Positions 16,937 to 26,534 of a stretch of 64,000 nt of DNA are shown in pieces. Every line of letters starts with the position of its first letter. Positions within the stretch are counted from its first letter, which is position 1. The DNA comes from Legionella donaldsonii (GTDB taxonomy: Bacteria; Pseudomonadota; Gammaproteobacteria; Legionellales; Legionellaceae), in contig NZ_UGOA01000001.1 in the NCBI RefSeq assembly GCF_900452385.1, positions 2,613,501 through 2,677,500 of the forward strand, given 5' to 3'. The notes beneath the pieces are model-generated. The model ran no database searches and was not told the DNA's origin. It was given only the letters and a program-made list of their open reading frames with translations. The translations under genes and the position numbers were made by a program.

Positions 16937-17302
16937 ATGATCAAACTTTTGGCTGACATTGGGGTGATAATCACCGCTATTTTACATCTTTGGTTTTTCA
17001 TCCTCGAATTCTTTCTCTGGAAAAAACCGTTGGGCCGTAAAATTTTCCGAACACAGCCAGAGTTTGCTTTTCAATCAGCGCCACTTGCAGCCAACCAAGG
17101 TATTTATAATGGCTTTTTAAGTGCAGGCCTTATCTGGGGCTTACTATCCCCCGATCCCATAGAAGCATTTCATGTAAAACTTTTCTTCTTAAGTTGTGCT
17201 TTAATTGCTGGCATTGCCGGAGGGGTTCTCGTTCATTTAAGAATACTATTTATTCAAGCTCTGCCGGCCTTGATTACCTTGCTATTATTACTGATGCAAT
17301 GA
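16937..17302 (+). CDS. DUF1304 small membrane protein
   Basis: A 121-residue protein with four hydrophobic segments. The segment around HLWFFILEFFLWKKP with the following FRTQPEF and ANQGIYNGFL motif is the signature of DUF1304 integral membrane proteins. Their function is not established. It lies 46 bases downstream of the SDR-like gene on the same strand and is probably co-transcribed. Confidence 0.8.
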   Translation: MIKLLADIGVIITAILHLWFFILEFFLWKKPLGRKIFRTQPEFAFQSAPLAANQGIYNGFLSAGLIWGLLSPDPIEAFHVKLFFLSCALIAGIAGGVLVHLRILFIQALPALITLLLLLMQ

Positions 17303-17503
17303 CAAGGCCCTCCCCCGGGCTGAAGGTTTAGCTTGAGTGGTTCTGACCTATTTTGAGGGAGTCAGTTGATGAATAGAGCCCACCTGCACGGAATTATCCT
17401 TTCCAGGCCAATCTGCTAATAACCTGTAAAACCAGTGTAAAAAAGCTCTTTCATAAAAAATCTAAGGTATACTAATGATATTAGAAGTCTTTTTGGAATT
17501 TTC

Positions 17504-18496
17504 TTGAATACGTTTCCCTTTGATATTTATAAGTATATTGCAGCCAGTAATAGGCGTGGCCTGGGTGAAGTTGCTTTGACTTTTGCTTTACTTATTATGG
17601 GGTTAATTATTTTACAGGTTGCTCTAAGCAATCACTATTGGCCCCTATTCATTCTCATCATTCCACTTGCCTTTCTATTTACCCGCCTCTTTGTTCTTCA
17701 GCATGATTTAGGTCATGGGAATCTTTTTAAAAAGAGAAAATATAATGATTGGGTTGGGGTTTTTACCGGAATTATCCTTTTTACACCTTATTTTTATTGG
17801 CGCAAAGCCCATGCTATTCACCATGCCAATGGTGGTAATGCAGATAACAGGCCCTGGGTAGGGGACATAAAACTTCTCACCGTTAGAGAATACGAAGCAA
17901 AAAGTCGTTGGGGTAAATTGGTTTATCGGTTATATCGAAATAGCTTCGTCATGTTTTTTCTCGGCTGGATTTATGTCTTTGGGATTGATCAGCGTTTTTT
18001 TCGTAAACGCAAAGGCTTTGGTAAAAAAGAGCATCGAAGCGTCATAATCACCAATTTAGGTATTATTCTTCTTTACGGTCCTATCATTGCCATTGCAGGT
18101 CTGAAGTTTTTTTTAATAGCCATCCTATTACCCCAATGGCTTGCTGGTGCCTTGGGAATTTATTTGTTCTATGTACAACATAATTTTAAACATAGATATT
18201 TTGTTTCAAGTAGAGAATGGAATTTGCGTGATTCAGCATTAAAAGGAAGTACCTTCTATGATTTACCCCAACCATTCAAGTGGCTGACAGCCAATATTGG
18301 TTACCACCACATCCATACCTTGGCACCTAAAATTCCCTTTTATAAATTAGCAAAATGCCATAAAGAGAATGACTGTTTCAGTGCCGTATCCAAGTTGGGA
18401 TTAAAAAATACCAAAGAGTTGATATCTCTCAAGCTCTACGATGAAGAAATGAAACAGATGATCACCTGGAAAGAATACAAAAGCACACGTGGCTAA
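17504..18496 (+). CDS. Membrane fatty-acid desaturase with a TTG start
   Basis: A 330-residue integral membrane di-iron desaturase. The three histidine boxes are HDLGH (residues 67-71), HAIHH (103-107) and HHIH (about 268-271), plus QHNFKHRYF before the third box, as in DesA/omega-type acyl-lipid desaturases. Hydrophobic pairs flank the boxes in the expected pattern. It would introduce a double bond into membrane acyl chains using O2 and a ferredoxin- or cytochrome-type donor. The only start that gives the full N-terminus is TTG at 17504; no in-frame ATG lies upstream and the ribosome-binding site is weak, so expression may be low. Confidence 0.85.
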   Translation: MNTFPFDIYKYIAASNRRGLGEVALTFALLIMGLIILQVALSNHYWPLFILIIPLAFLFTRLFVLQHDLGHGNLFKKRKYNDWVGVFTGIILFTPYFYWRKAHAIHHANGGNADNRPWVGDIKLLTVREYEAKSRWGKLVYRLYRNSFVMFFLGWIYVFGIDQRFFRKRKGFGKKEHRSVIITNLGIILLYGPIIAIAGLKFFLIAILLPQWLAGALGIYLFYVQHNFKHRYFVSSREWNLRDSALKGSTFYDLPQPFKWLTANIGYHHIHTLAPKIPFYKLAKCHKENDCFSAVSKLGLKNTKELISLKLYDEEMKQMITWKEYKSTRG

Positions 18497-18620
18497 CCTT
18501 CGCCAGCAACATTGAAATACGACGTTCACATTAACTTATCTGGTATCAGCAAAACAGCGAGCGGCCAGTAAAACCGCTCACTGCTGCCAAAGCAAACTGT
18601 AAGGTCCAAGAAAACAACAT

Positions 18621-19007
18621 TTATTGATTGGACTTATTGTCTTTTTTCTCACTGTCCAAACTTTTAATGCTGTCGACAAAACATTTCGTTTCCCCACGCC
18701 AGGGAGCCACAAACTCTTCACAATGATAACTAAGAATAACATGCTCATTATTTTGCATTGCACGCTCAGCCTGCTCAACAAGTTCAGATTTAAACTGTCC
18801 CAAGGTGAAGTGGAATTCTCGGCCCGTAGCACCGGTCGCATTATCAAGGCCGCCGCGTATCATTTCTCCTTCATAGGTTCCCCAATAGCGGCCTTCTTTG
18901 GCAACCTTCACAATAATTCCCGATTTCTGGCCTGATTTGGTTGTCCAGCATCCGGTTAATAAGCAGGTACTCATGATGAGTATAGAAAATAACATTTTTT
19001 TATTCAT
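18621..19007 (-). CDS. Small lipoprotein of unknown function
   Basis: Starting at the ATG at 19007, which has GGAG about ten bases upstream, the product is 128 residues with a lipoprotein signal peptide (MNKKMLFSILIMSTCLLTGC; lipobox LLTGC). A longer open frame to 19085 lacks a proper signal and is rejected. The mature part holds SGIIVKVAKEGRYWGTYEGE, with an HFTLGQFKSE motif and a charged C-terminus. Similar small lipoproteins with the GRYWGTYEGEMIRGG pattern occur in Legionella and Coxiella relatives, as far as I recall. The role is unknown. Confidence 0.7.
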   Translation of the reverse strand: MNKKMLFSILIMSTCLLTGCWTTKSGQKSGIIVKVAKEGRYWGTYEGEMIRGGLDNATGATGREFHFTLGQFKSELVEQAERAMQNNEHVILSYHCEEFVAPWRGETKCFVDSIKSLDSEKKDNKSNQ

Positions 19008-19208
19008 AGCGCTCAACTCCCAAAGGACGCACTCTATCCAATTTTCAATTTTTACACTAGCCACTACAATAAAGCCAGCCAGCACGATTTATTGTTAATC
19101 TAAAATCGAATGACTTATAATCAGCTTAGTTTAAGTTAGTTCGCTGTTCCATCTGCAACCTCAGTAAACAGCCCCGGCATCCACAATAACCGCTCTTATG
19201 ACAAGCTT

Positions 19209-20144
19209 ATGGAAACACAAAAAAAGATTTCTGCCATTTATACCGTAAAACACGAATTTCTTCATGAGTTTTGCCAAGAAATAGAAGAAGTTTCTGAGGT
19301 TATCGAAGATTTAGTATTTTCCCCTGTGAAAAAACTTAACGTATGTTTTGCCCAGGATATTTGGTTAGATCCCCATCTTGTAAAATTTCAATCCATTTCA
19401 GAAGCAGTCAAAATTCTTCGCCAGGCTGGTCATTTTTGGTATTTACATCCTATTGCCAACATAAGACGATCGCGTTTAATTGAAGAACAACTACGGAAAT
19501 GTCCTTCTCTAATACGCGATTTTCCAGTCCAAACCGAGATTCCAGCTATAGGTAGTTTCAGTCTTTTAGATCAAAACACCTTAATCTACAGTCATAAGCG
19601 CCTCAAGAAATGGCCAGATGGAACGTGCTTTTTTAACGAAGACAAAACAAATCCACCCAATCGAGCCTATCTGAAATTATGGGAAGCACTTACCCTGTTA
19701 GAGGAATATCCTAAAGCAGGAGACTCCGTATTGGACTTGGGTGCATCGCCTGGCGGTTGGACCTATGTAATGCAATCCTTAGGCGCCAATGTTACTGCTG
19801 TTGATAAAGCGTTATTGGATACCAAAATTGCCCGTCTTCCCCGGGTGAGTTTTTTACAACAAAGTGCATTTTCATTAGAGCCCTCCAAATTAGAGCAAAC
19901 TTATGATTGGGTCCTGTCAGACGTGGCCTGCTACCCTGACCGGGCTTATGCACTTATTATGAAATGGATAGCCTCTGGTAAGGCAAAACAAATGATTTTT
20001 ACCATAAAATTACAAGGAAAAACTGATTTAGCTACCCTTAGACAGTTCCAAGAGATACCCAATTCCCGCATCGTTAATCTGTTTTATAACAAGCACGAAG
20101 CGACCTTTTTTTATCCCTGGTTGTCAAAGCCAGAGGAGCCTTGA
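19209..20144 (+). CDS. FtsJ-domain rRNA 2'-O-methyltransferase, RlmM-like
   Basis: A 311-residue protein. The C-terminal half is a Rossmann-fold methyltransferase with the SAM motif VLDLGASPGGWTYVM and the K-D-K-E catalytic tetrad of 2'-O-methyltransferases: Lys in NRAYLKLWEA, Asp in LSDVACYP, Lys in FTIKLQG and Glu in KHEATFF. The N-terminal half replaces the THUMP-like region of RlmM (which modifies C2498 of 23S rRNA in E. coli). At 311 residues it is shorter than E. coli RlmM (about 366), so it may be a divergent RlmM or a related enzyme with another RNA target. It is monocistronic, divergent from the lipoprotein gene. Confidence 0.75.
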   Translation: METQKKISAIYTVKHEFLHEFCQEIEEVSEVIEDLVFSPVKKLNVCFAQDIWLDPHLVKFQSISEAVKILRQAGHFWYLHPIANIRRSRLIEEQLRKCPSLIRDFPVQTEIPAIGSFSLLDQNTLIYSHKRLKKWPDGTCFFNEDKTNPPNRAYLKLWEALTLLEEYPKAGDSVLDLGASPGGWTYVMQSLGANVTAVDKALLDTKIARLPRVSFLQQSAFSLEPSKLEQTYDWVLSDVACYPDRAYALIMKWIASGKAKQMIFTIKLQGKTDLATLRQFQEIPNSRIVNLFYNKHEATFFYPWLSKPEEP

Positions 20145-20222
20145 GAGGATCCCATAGTTTGATTCTAAATTAATTACAGTGCAAAAAAATCTAAAAAATG
20201 ATAAAATTGCGCAAATTAATAA

Positions 20223-20238
20223 TTTATTGATCAATAAA
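20223..20238. promoter_or_regulatory. Perfect 16-bp palindrome upstream of ybiT
   Basis: TTTATTGA followed by TCAATAAA is an exact palindrome in the AT-rich leader 20145-20396. It could be an operator or a chance AT palindrome. Confidence 0.3.
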
Positions 20239-20396
20239 AAAACAAAAATAACAGAATTGACGTAACCGTTCAAAGTTGAAAATTTGATTTTAATTCAAGA
20301 GGGGTCGTTTACCTCAATGAACGATGAAATTAAATTTTAACCAAGAATCGGCTTTTTGCGTAAATTCTCACCAAATTACCGTTTAGAGGCAATGTC

Positions 20397-22004
20397 ATGT
20401 TAGATGTACGAAATATCAGTATGGATTTTGGCAAAAAATCTTTATTCCAAGAAGTGGATTTAATCTTGTTGCCTTCACAACGCTACGGAGTTGTTGGTGC
20501 CAATGGAACAGGTAAATCCACTTTTTTAAAGATTTTAGCGGGCGAGGAAACCTCGACACAGGGTACTGTCGAAAAAGCGAAAAATCTTAACATTGGCATT
20601 CTGAAGCAAGATCATTTCCGCTATGAAAATGACCGTCTTATCGATGTGGTGATCCGTGGAAATTCAATTTTATGGGAAGCCCTCGAAGAGAAAGATAAAC
20701 TCTATTCGCAAGAAGATTTCACCGAGCAAGACGGTTATCGCCTCAGTGAATTAGAAGAAATTGTTATGCATCAGGGCGGGTATGAAGCAGAATCTACGGC
20801 GAGAAATTTATTACTGGGCCTGGGTATTGCTGAGAAATTTCATTACGGCCCCTTGAGTGCCTTATCAGGGGGTTACAAATTACGTGTTTTGTTGGCTCAG
20901 GTTCTTTATCAAAAGCCGGACATTATGTTACTGGATGAACCCACAAACCATTTGGACATTTTATCGATTGCCTGGTTAGAGCAATTCTTAAAAACCAATT
21001 TCAAAGGCCTATTGATTTTTATTTCGCATGATAGAGGCTTTCTCAATAATGTATCTACAAATATTCTTGATATTGACTATGATACTATCCTTGATTACCC
21101 AGGGAATTACGACAAATTTTGTTTAACCAAAGAAGAGCGATTAATTCTCAAACAAAGTGAGTTAAAGAACCAGGAAAAGAAAATTGAAGCACTACAAGGG
21201 TTTGTTGATCGCTTTGGAGCAAAGGCAAGCAAAGCCAGCCAAGCCGCTTCACGCCAAAAAATGATTGATCGTATCGAGTTAGTTGAGATAAAAGACTCCA
21301 ACATTTTTAAACCTTACTTTAATTTTCAACAAAAAAATCCCTCCGGTAAGGTAGTACTGGTTGTAGAAGACCTTCATAAAAAATTTGACGAAAAAGTATT
21401 ATTAAAGAAAGTATCCTTCAATATAGCAAGAGGCGATAAATGTGCCATTATCGGCCCGAATGGGATCGGTAAATCAACCTTATTAAAAATTTTATTGCAT
21501 GAACTTAAATCCGATCAAGGCAATTTTGAATGGAATGAAACAGCCAAAATAGGTTATTTTGCTCAGGATTATCACAACCAGTTGGCAACAGAACAAACCA
21601 TATTGCAATGGATAGAAAGTCATATTGCTGCGCCCGAGCAAGAAATCAGGAAAGTGTTAGGGCAAGTATTATTTCGTGGTTCAGATGTCGATAAAAAAAT
21701 TGCGATGTTAAGTGGTGGTGAATCCGCACGCTTGATTTTGGCCAAGCTGATTTTAGAAAAAAATAATGTGCTTATCTTCGATGAACCAACAAACCATTTG
21801 GATCTTGAGTCCATTGATGCGCTGAGCGAAGCAATACAAGCCTTCCCAGGGGCAGTGCTCTTTGTTAGCCATAATCGCTATTTTATTGATCGGATTTCAA
21901 CTCGCGTATTAGTATTAACAGAGCAATACGGCGTACAAAATTATTTGGGTAATTATCATGATTACCTCGAGCAATTTGGCAAAGATTATCTGACAATCGC
22001 TTAG
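20397..22004 (+). CDS. ybiT: ABC-F family ATPase YbiT
   Basis: A 535-residue soluble tandem ATPase. Domain 1 has Walker A GANGTGKST, signature LSGGYKLR and Walker B LLDEPTNHLD; domain 2 has GPNGIGKST, LSGGESAR and IFDEPTNHLD. A charged linker (about 240-290, with FGAKASKASQAASRQKMIDR) joins them, as in ABC-F proteins that enter the ribosomal E site. Length, the early KQDHFRYEN motif and SHDRGFLNNV match E. coli YbiT closely. There are no transmembrane segments, so it is not a transporter; ABC-F proteins act in translation rescue or antibiotic protection. It ends in a strong terminator at 22023. Confidence 0.9.
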   Translation: MLDVRNISMDFGKKSLFQEVDLILLPSQRYGVVGANGTGKSTFLKILAGEETSTQGTVEKAKNLNIGILKQDHFRYENDRLIDVVIRGNSILWEALEEKDKLYSQEDFTEQDGYRLSELEEIVMHQGGYEAESTARNLLLGLGIAEKFHYGPLSALSGGYKLRVLLAQVLYQKPDIMLLDEPTNHLDILSIAWLEQFLKTNFKGLLIFISHDRGFLNNVSTNILDIDYDTILDYPGNYDKFCLTKEERLILKQSELKNQEKKIEALQGFVDRFGAKASKASQAASRQKMIDRIELVEIKDSNIFKPYFNFQQKNPSGKVVLVVEDLHKKFDEKVLLKKVSFNIARGDKCAIIGPNGIGKSTLLKILLHELKSDQGNFEWNETAKIGYFAQDYHNQLATEQTILQWIESHIAAPEQEIRKVLGQVLFRGSDVDKKIAMLSGGESARLILAKLILEKNNVLIFDEPTNHLDLESIDALSEAIQAFPGAVLFVSHNRYFIDRISTRVLVLTEQYGVQNYLGNYHDYLEQFGKDYLTIA

Positions 22005-22022
22005 AGTTTGAGTAAACCCATT

Positions 22023-22055
22023 ACTGAGTAAAACAAACCATTTGTTTTGCTCAGT
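22023..22055 (+). terminator. Hairpin terminator of ybiT
   Basis: ACTGAG-T-AAAACAAA (22023-22037) pairs with TTTGTTTT-G-CTCAGT (22041-22055): 14 paired bases, one mismatch and a CCA loop. Confidence 0.75.
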
Positions 22056-22151
22056 GATTAGTTAACTCACTGCCCCCCCACAGCCGGAAACCACGGCATA
22101 CAAGATATCGCAGGTGTTAATTGTATAAAAATACTTCCTGATTAGGCAGCA

Positions 22152-22592
22152 TTAACGCAGAGAATTCCTGTTGACAGTTTTTTCAACAGGAGATAAACCG
22201 CTTCTTAGCGCATACCAAAGTACAATGCCTGGCTCAGCATTTACAGTATCCTCATTGATTTTCAATCGGCCAGAACTGACCGCAGAAGAAACGGGAATCT
22301 TTTTCATTGTATTCATGGTGTGACGATGGCTTAAAATGGCGCGTTTTTTTGCTCTGCGCTTTTTCATTGAGTATTTTAATTTGCATAATAATCGTTTCTT
22401 CTTAGCTGCCATCTTAATTTTGGGCGCAGCATAAAGAGTCAGCAGATATAATTCTTGCTGTAACCGAGCAAGTAACACTCTTTTGAGATTATTATTTTTA
22501 AGATTGCTTGTTACTTGCTCCAGATGATTCTTAAGATTCTGTTTTTCAATCGCTTGCTTTTCCTTAAAGAAACCTAATTTACCTAAATACAT
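22152..22592 (-). CDS. Small, very basic orphan protein
   Basis: A 146-residue protein with a textbook ribosome-binding site (AGGAGG five bases before the ATG). It is strongly basic: residues 75-95 contain AAKKKRLL, KYSMKKRRAKKRA and a His/Arg stretch. The N-terminal part looks like a long amphipathic helix (NLKNHLEQVTSNLKNNNLKR). Nucleic-acid binding or, in a host cell, nuclear targeting would be compatible with this composition, but neither is shown. No family is recognised. An internal inverted repeat (CCTGTTG/CAACAGG) covers the last codons. Confidence 0.55.
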   Translation of the reverse strand: MYLGKLGFFKEKQAIEKQNLKNHLEQVTSNLKNNNLKRVLLARLQQELYLLTLYAAPKIKMAAKKKRLLCKLKYSMKKRRAKKRAILSHRHTMNTMKKIPVSSAVSSGRLKINEDTVNAEPGIVLWYALRSGLSPVEKTVNRNSLR

Positions 22593-22915
22593 ACAACCTC
22601 CTTGTATTCGCTAACAAACAATTGCCATTCCTTGGCTGGGTATTTTCTCAGGTAATTATTAGTTAATAGTAGACGATTTTTAAGCTGTCAAACTTTTGAA
22701 AAAACACGATGTATTTTTTGTGAACAAGTAAAAATAGAGGTAACACCTCGTATTATCCCTCGTTTTGAGAGATATCATGGGGGCCTGTCCTAAGAAGTTA
22801 TTAATACTGGAGATAGTCGATTGCCTGCTTTATTGACATGGCCATTTAATTTTATAAAAATTAAATAGCCAATTTTTTATACACAGGCACTAACAGTCTA
22901 TCTTGGCTTGGAAGT

Positions 22916-23722
22916 TCAAAAACGAAAGATATCGTTTTTTTCCTCTGGTGCATCTGTATTCCCGCTCGCTCGTTCTGCATTTCCAAAACTGGAAAACCAG
23001 ATATAGCGATTGCCAGAGGCATGGGTAATTTCTCTTGCCAAGTGTTGCCGTATAACACTTACCTCTTGGGTTTCGACTACCTCTTCCGGAATCAAATCAT
23101 AATTTTGATTAGAGCTGACAATGACTTGGCTGACTAGTGGCTGCTGTCTTAAAAGCTTGGGGAGTGGGATTGCCCGCTGGTTGTAACACTCCAAAAATCG
23201 TTTAACTATTTCTTTATCTTTGCTTTGAGCAGAAATCTGCAAAGCCTCATGGATTTCTGGATGAAATGAAGCATTATTGACAATAGCCGGGACAGTCAAT
23301 AAATAATCAATGAGCTCATAACCTCCCAGTTCAGCTGCCTTTCTAAGCGTACCAGCCGGGATAACAAACCGACTATCTTCGATAAAACATTTTAAACTTT
23401 CCACCAATCCTAAATTTAAACATCGATAAAAAGCATCATACTCTTTCTCATTGGGATTAAAGCGCGCATCGCTTAAAAGTACTTTAAGAACGGCAGGAAA
23501 AGAAATGGCTTCATACAACAAACTATGGGAAACAGTCGGGTTATAACCATCTTCATCCTCATAGCCTCTCTCTTCCAAGGGGTCAGAGGTTTCACAGCCT
23601 TTACGTAATAAAAAATCGGCAACAAGCTTATGGTTGCCAGTGATTACGGCGTCTTTTAAGTTGCCGAACGTCGGGGGAGTGAACCCCTCATTAAAAGCCG
23701 TGTCTTTAGAAGTGCTGCCCAT
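22916..23722 (-). CDS. Ankyrin-like repeat protein
   Basis: The ATG at 23722 has GGAG six bases upstream and gives 268 residues; a GTG at 23770 would add 16. From about residue 17 the sequence shows helix-turn-helix units of degenerate ankyrin type: LKDAVITGNHKLVADFLLRK, SLLYEAISFPAVLKVLLSD, DAFYRCLNLGLVESLKCFIE, TLRKAAELGGYELIDYLLTV and EALQISAQSKDKEIVKRFLE. The C-terminal 75 residues are unrelated and polar. Ankyrin-type scaffolds mediate protein binding and are common among Legionella effectors. It sits downstream of the giant orphan at 23799 on the same strand, so the two are likely co-expressed. Confidence 0.7.
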   Translation of the reverse strand: MGSTSKDTAFNEGFTPPTFGNLKDAVITGNHKLVADFLLRKGCETSDPLEERGYEDEDGYNPTVSHSLLYEAISFPAVLKVLLSDARFNPNEKEYDAFYRCLNLGLVESLKCFIEDSRFVIPAGTLRKAAELGGYELIDYLLTVPAIVNNASFHPEIHEALQISAQSKDKEIVKRFLECYNQRAIPLPKLLRQQPLVSQVIVSSNQNYDLIPEEVVETQEVSVIRQHLAREITHASGNRYIWFSSFGNAERASGNTDAPEEKNDIFRF

Positions 23723-23798
23723 TGGAGACTCCAAACAATTGCTGGAGTCCAATGATACATATTTTACCACTTTATATCAATATAAAGCAGAAACTGGA

Positions 23799-26207
23799 CT
23801 ATATTTGGTAAACTGAAGGTAAATCCTTCGTCGCAATCAACGTACAGGAAGATATAATCTGAACGAGGTTATCAATTTTAGCCCGTTGCAAGTAATTTGT
23901 TAATTTTTCAAACGATACACCCGCTCCAGTGCGATCAGTAGTTCGTTCTTTCAATAAAAACTCAATAAAGTCTGTTATCTCTAAAGGAGCTAAACCAGCA
24001 TGTTCTAAAAACTCTTGAAATTCGGTCTTATCATCACGTAAATCCCCTCTTTGTAGGAAGCAAGTATTCACATTGATGCTGACTCGACGCAGTTTAGGTT
24101 CTGCCTGGCGACCGGAAAAGAAAGAAAAGAGCTTGCCGAGCACACAGGGCATAATGTTCTGATCGTTGCCATTTCGGGGAAGACTGGATTTTTTCAAGCT
24201 TACCACTAAATCTTCAGTAAATTGGCGCGTAACATTTCCTGCCATAGCACCATTAAGACGAATTTCTCCGGATACGGTTGTCAAGGCAACAATATGTCCA
24301 TCACGTCCCCTGACTGTTCTTAATTCACTCTCACTGATTTCAGACAGGATCAGGGATCGAATCTTGCTGGCATCCTGCCCCATACCAGAAATCAATTGAT
24401 CGCAAACTTCTTCATGGAGATTTAAAATAAAAAATTTGCCATTATCTTCTACAATCTCAGGAATAACACGCCTACTGTGCCTTCCAGGATCTTGCATCAT
24501 CTTCTTAAAATGAAGAGCCATTGTCCTCTCAATTTCTCGTGCTCCTTCGCGTTTATGAAAACGCAGCACTATTTCATTATTCTCGGCTTTCTTAACTCCC
24601 ACTAAGAGATAGTTTTCAAACAGATTTTTCTTTGCTTTGGCATGTTCAAAGGATTCAGTTGCCTGAACTGCAAGGTTGTTATAAGTCACTTTGCCGCGCG
24701 CGAAAATTTTTACATTAGGATTTTGGCGAAGTCCTTTACCATCTTTGACTAATTCGCCATTTTCATTCAGTAATCTATAACCATGAAGGTCTGTACCGAG
24801 CACAGCAATCCTGTAAGCTGTAGCCGCACCGCCTGCACCACCGATTACAACGACTCGTCTTGTTTTTACATCACTACTCAATTGCCTTTCTCTGGTACTG
24901 AGATCATATTCATTGCCATGAAGAATAGGAGTAAAACCTCTTTTCGCATCATAAGTCGAATAGTGTTGGTATAAACTTTTTCCCATACCAGAAGAAATAC
25001 TTATTTCTTTACTTTGTCTTACGAATTCATACTGCAGGGCATTCTCAAAGGAGGTATTTTGTCCTATACCCATACCCAGTGAGAAATCAATGAACTGGGC
25101 ATAAATATAAGCAATAAGCGTCTTGTTACCCTGGGGAATGGAAACCTTCAGTCGGTAATGATGAACAGTAGCCTCAACATGCCAGTCATCAAGATGTTTT
25201 TCTCTTCTTTCAAGTGCCTGCACGGACACACCATAAAACGGTGGTGGCGTATCTTTAAGAGCCATGTTAACTGTATTGGCATAGAAAAGATGCCTGGTGT
25301 TCGTTCTTAAAGTGCGCCCCATGCTTTGGCTCTTGGGAATAAAATCATTGGCAGTCGAATTACCCGGTATTTCCAACAGGGGATGTTCTTGTTCGGCCCG
25401 ATGATCTGCACTGCTCCAATGACCCATGTGTTGCTCGGAAATGACTAGCGTTTCCAGACATAAAGGGCCAGAACTCTTCGTTGAAACATAATGCTGCAAT
25501 TGTTTAAAGGCCTTCACAGCACTCTTGGGTATTGAGGGATCAGTGGTCATCAAGGTCATACCAGCGTAACCACAACCAACAAATAATCTCCCAACAAAAA
25601 TGCTTGGGGGGACAAGAACATCCGTTTCATTAAGATGTTTATTGATGGCATCACGAGTAATCTGTTGCTTTCGCTCATTAATTACATAAGACTGCTCCAA
25701 AGCATCTAATGAATCGACAACACGCTCCAGATCATCCTCAGGTTTCTTCGCTACGAGGTCTAATTTGCCTGGGGTTTCCATTGTCAACGAGGCGTTACTG
25801 AGATTGCGCTTAAAAATTTGTAATTTAACCCATCCATCAGACACTTCTTCATCAAGAATGGAGGATTGGTAAGCTAAGTCATGATGTTTCGCATGGGTAG
25901 CGATTGCTTCTTTAAGCAGAGGCCAATACGTTGAAAAAAAGGCTTCAGAATCATTAGACTCGTAAGGGAAAGGCAGCTGTGCTCTAGTCCAGATGTCCTC
26001 AATGTTATAAATAATCTCATCAATTGTGTTGTATTTTATTTTACCCTTGCCATCAGCCCCGCGGTTAATCGCAACCACCAATCGATTTAATTGATTGGTG
26101 CGTCCATCTTTTTGCCATTCGACGGTTTGACTACCCGCAAATAAAGGTATTTCATGCAAACTAACATCTTTAATTGATTTACGCTTTACACCGATATCAG
26201 ATTTAGG
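23799..26207 (-). CDS. Large orphan protein with a Rossmann-like nucleotide-binding motif
   Basis: From the ATG at 26207 (preceded by GGTGGT) the protein is 802 residues; an upstream non-ATG start at 26240 is possible. The N-terminal 430 residues match nothing I know. At about residues 448-462 a strand-loop-helix RRVVVIGGAGGAATAYRIA has the GxGGxxxA pattern of FAD/NAD(P)-binding Rossmann folds; a second strand with KIFARGKV, and LLVGVKKAENNE, may continue that domain. The last about 200 residues are helical, with charged segments and FLLKERTTDRTGAGVSFEKL. There is no signal peptide or membrane segment. A PmrA-like repeat lies upstream at 26255-26274. It is a candidate effector or a novel flavin/NAD-dependent enzyme. 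Confidence 0.7.
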   Translation of the reverse strand, partial: PKSDIGVKRKSIKDVSLHEIPLFAGSQTVEWQKDGRTNQLNRLVVAINRGADGKGKIKYNTIDEIIYNIEDIWTRAQLPFPYESNDSEAFFSTYWPLLKEAIATHAKHHDLAYQSSILDEEVSDGWVKLQIFKRNLSNASLTMETPGKLDLVAKKPEDDLERVVDSLDALEQSYVINERKQQITRDAINKHLNETDVLVPPSIFVGRLFVGCGYAGMTLMTTDPSIPKSAVKAFKQLQHYVSTKSSGPLCLETLVISEQHMGHWSSADHRAEQEHPLLEIPGNSTANDFIPKSQSMGRTLRTNTRHLFYANTVNMALKDTPPPFYGVSVQALERREKHLDDWHVEATVHHYRLKVSIPQGNKTLIAYIYAQFIDFSLGMGIGQNTSFENALQYEFVRQSKEISISSGMGKSLYQHYSTYDAKRGFTPILHGNEYDLSTRERQLSSDVKTRRVVVIGGAGGAATAYRIAVLGTDLHGYRLLNENGELVKDGKGLRQNPNVKIFARGKVTYNNLAVQATESFEHAKAKKNLFENYLLVGVKKAENNEIVLRFHKREGAREIERTMALHFKKMMQDPGRHSRRVIPEIVEDNGKFFILNLHEEVCDQLISGMGQDASKIRSLILSEISESELRTVRGRDGHIVALTTVSGEIRLNGAMAGNVTRQFTEDLVVSLKKSSLPRNGNDQNIMPCVLGKLFSFFSGRQAEPKLRRVSINVNTCFLQRGDLRDDKTEFQEFLEHAGLAPLEITDFIEFLLKERTTDRTGAGVSFEKLTNYLQRAKIDNLVQIISSCTLIATKDLPSVYQI

Positions 26208-26254
26208 CATACCACCATTTCCACAACTAAAATGTTGCACAAAAGTATCATATG

Positions 26255-26274
26255 AACATTATCTGAACATTAAG
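26255..26274 (-). promoter_or_regulatory. Weak PmrA-box-like direct repeat
   Basis: On the minus strand CTTAATGTT-CA-GATAATGTT is an 11-bp-period direct repeat similar to the Legionella PmrA consensus (cTTAATatT-N2-cTTAATatT as I recall it): 8 of 9 and 6 of 9 positions match. A TATGAT hexamer lies only two bases further on, which is closer than in the other two boxes in this window. Confidence 0.35.
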
Positions 26275-26534
26275 AATGACTAAGAAATCACGTTCTTGAT
26301 TAATAGAAGAGCGTCTTTAAGTTAAAAAAATCACCGGTTAAACGAGTTTTTTGATAGACAGGAACATTGAAAGAGAGAGAATATAAAACGCTCTGTTAAA
26401 CACAATATTTTATTCGGTCTTTTATTAACCACAAAGACAATGTTGCTAATCAACCAGAGTGAAAATTTACCTTACAAGACAAGACGTAATTTTAACGTAT
26501 AATCTATATTAAAAATAAATTTCGCAGATTAATT

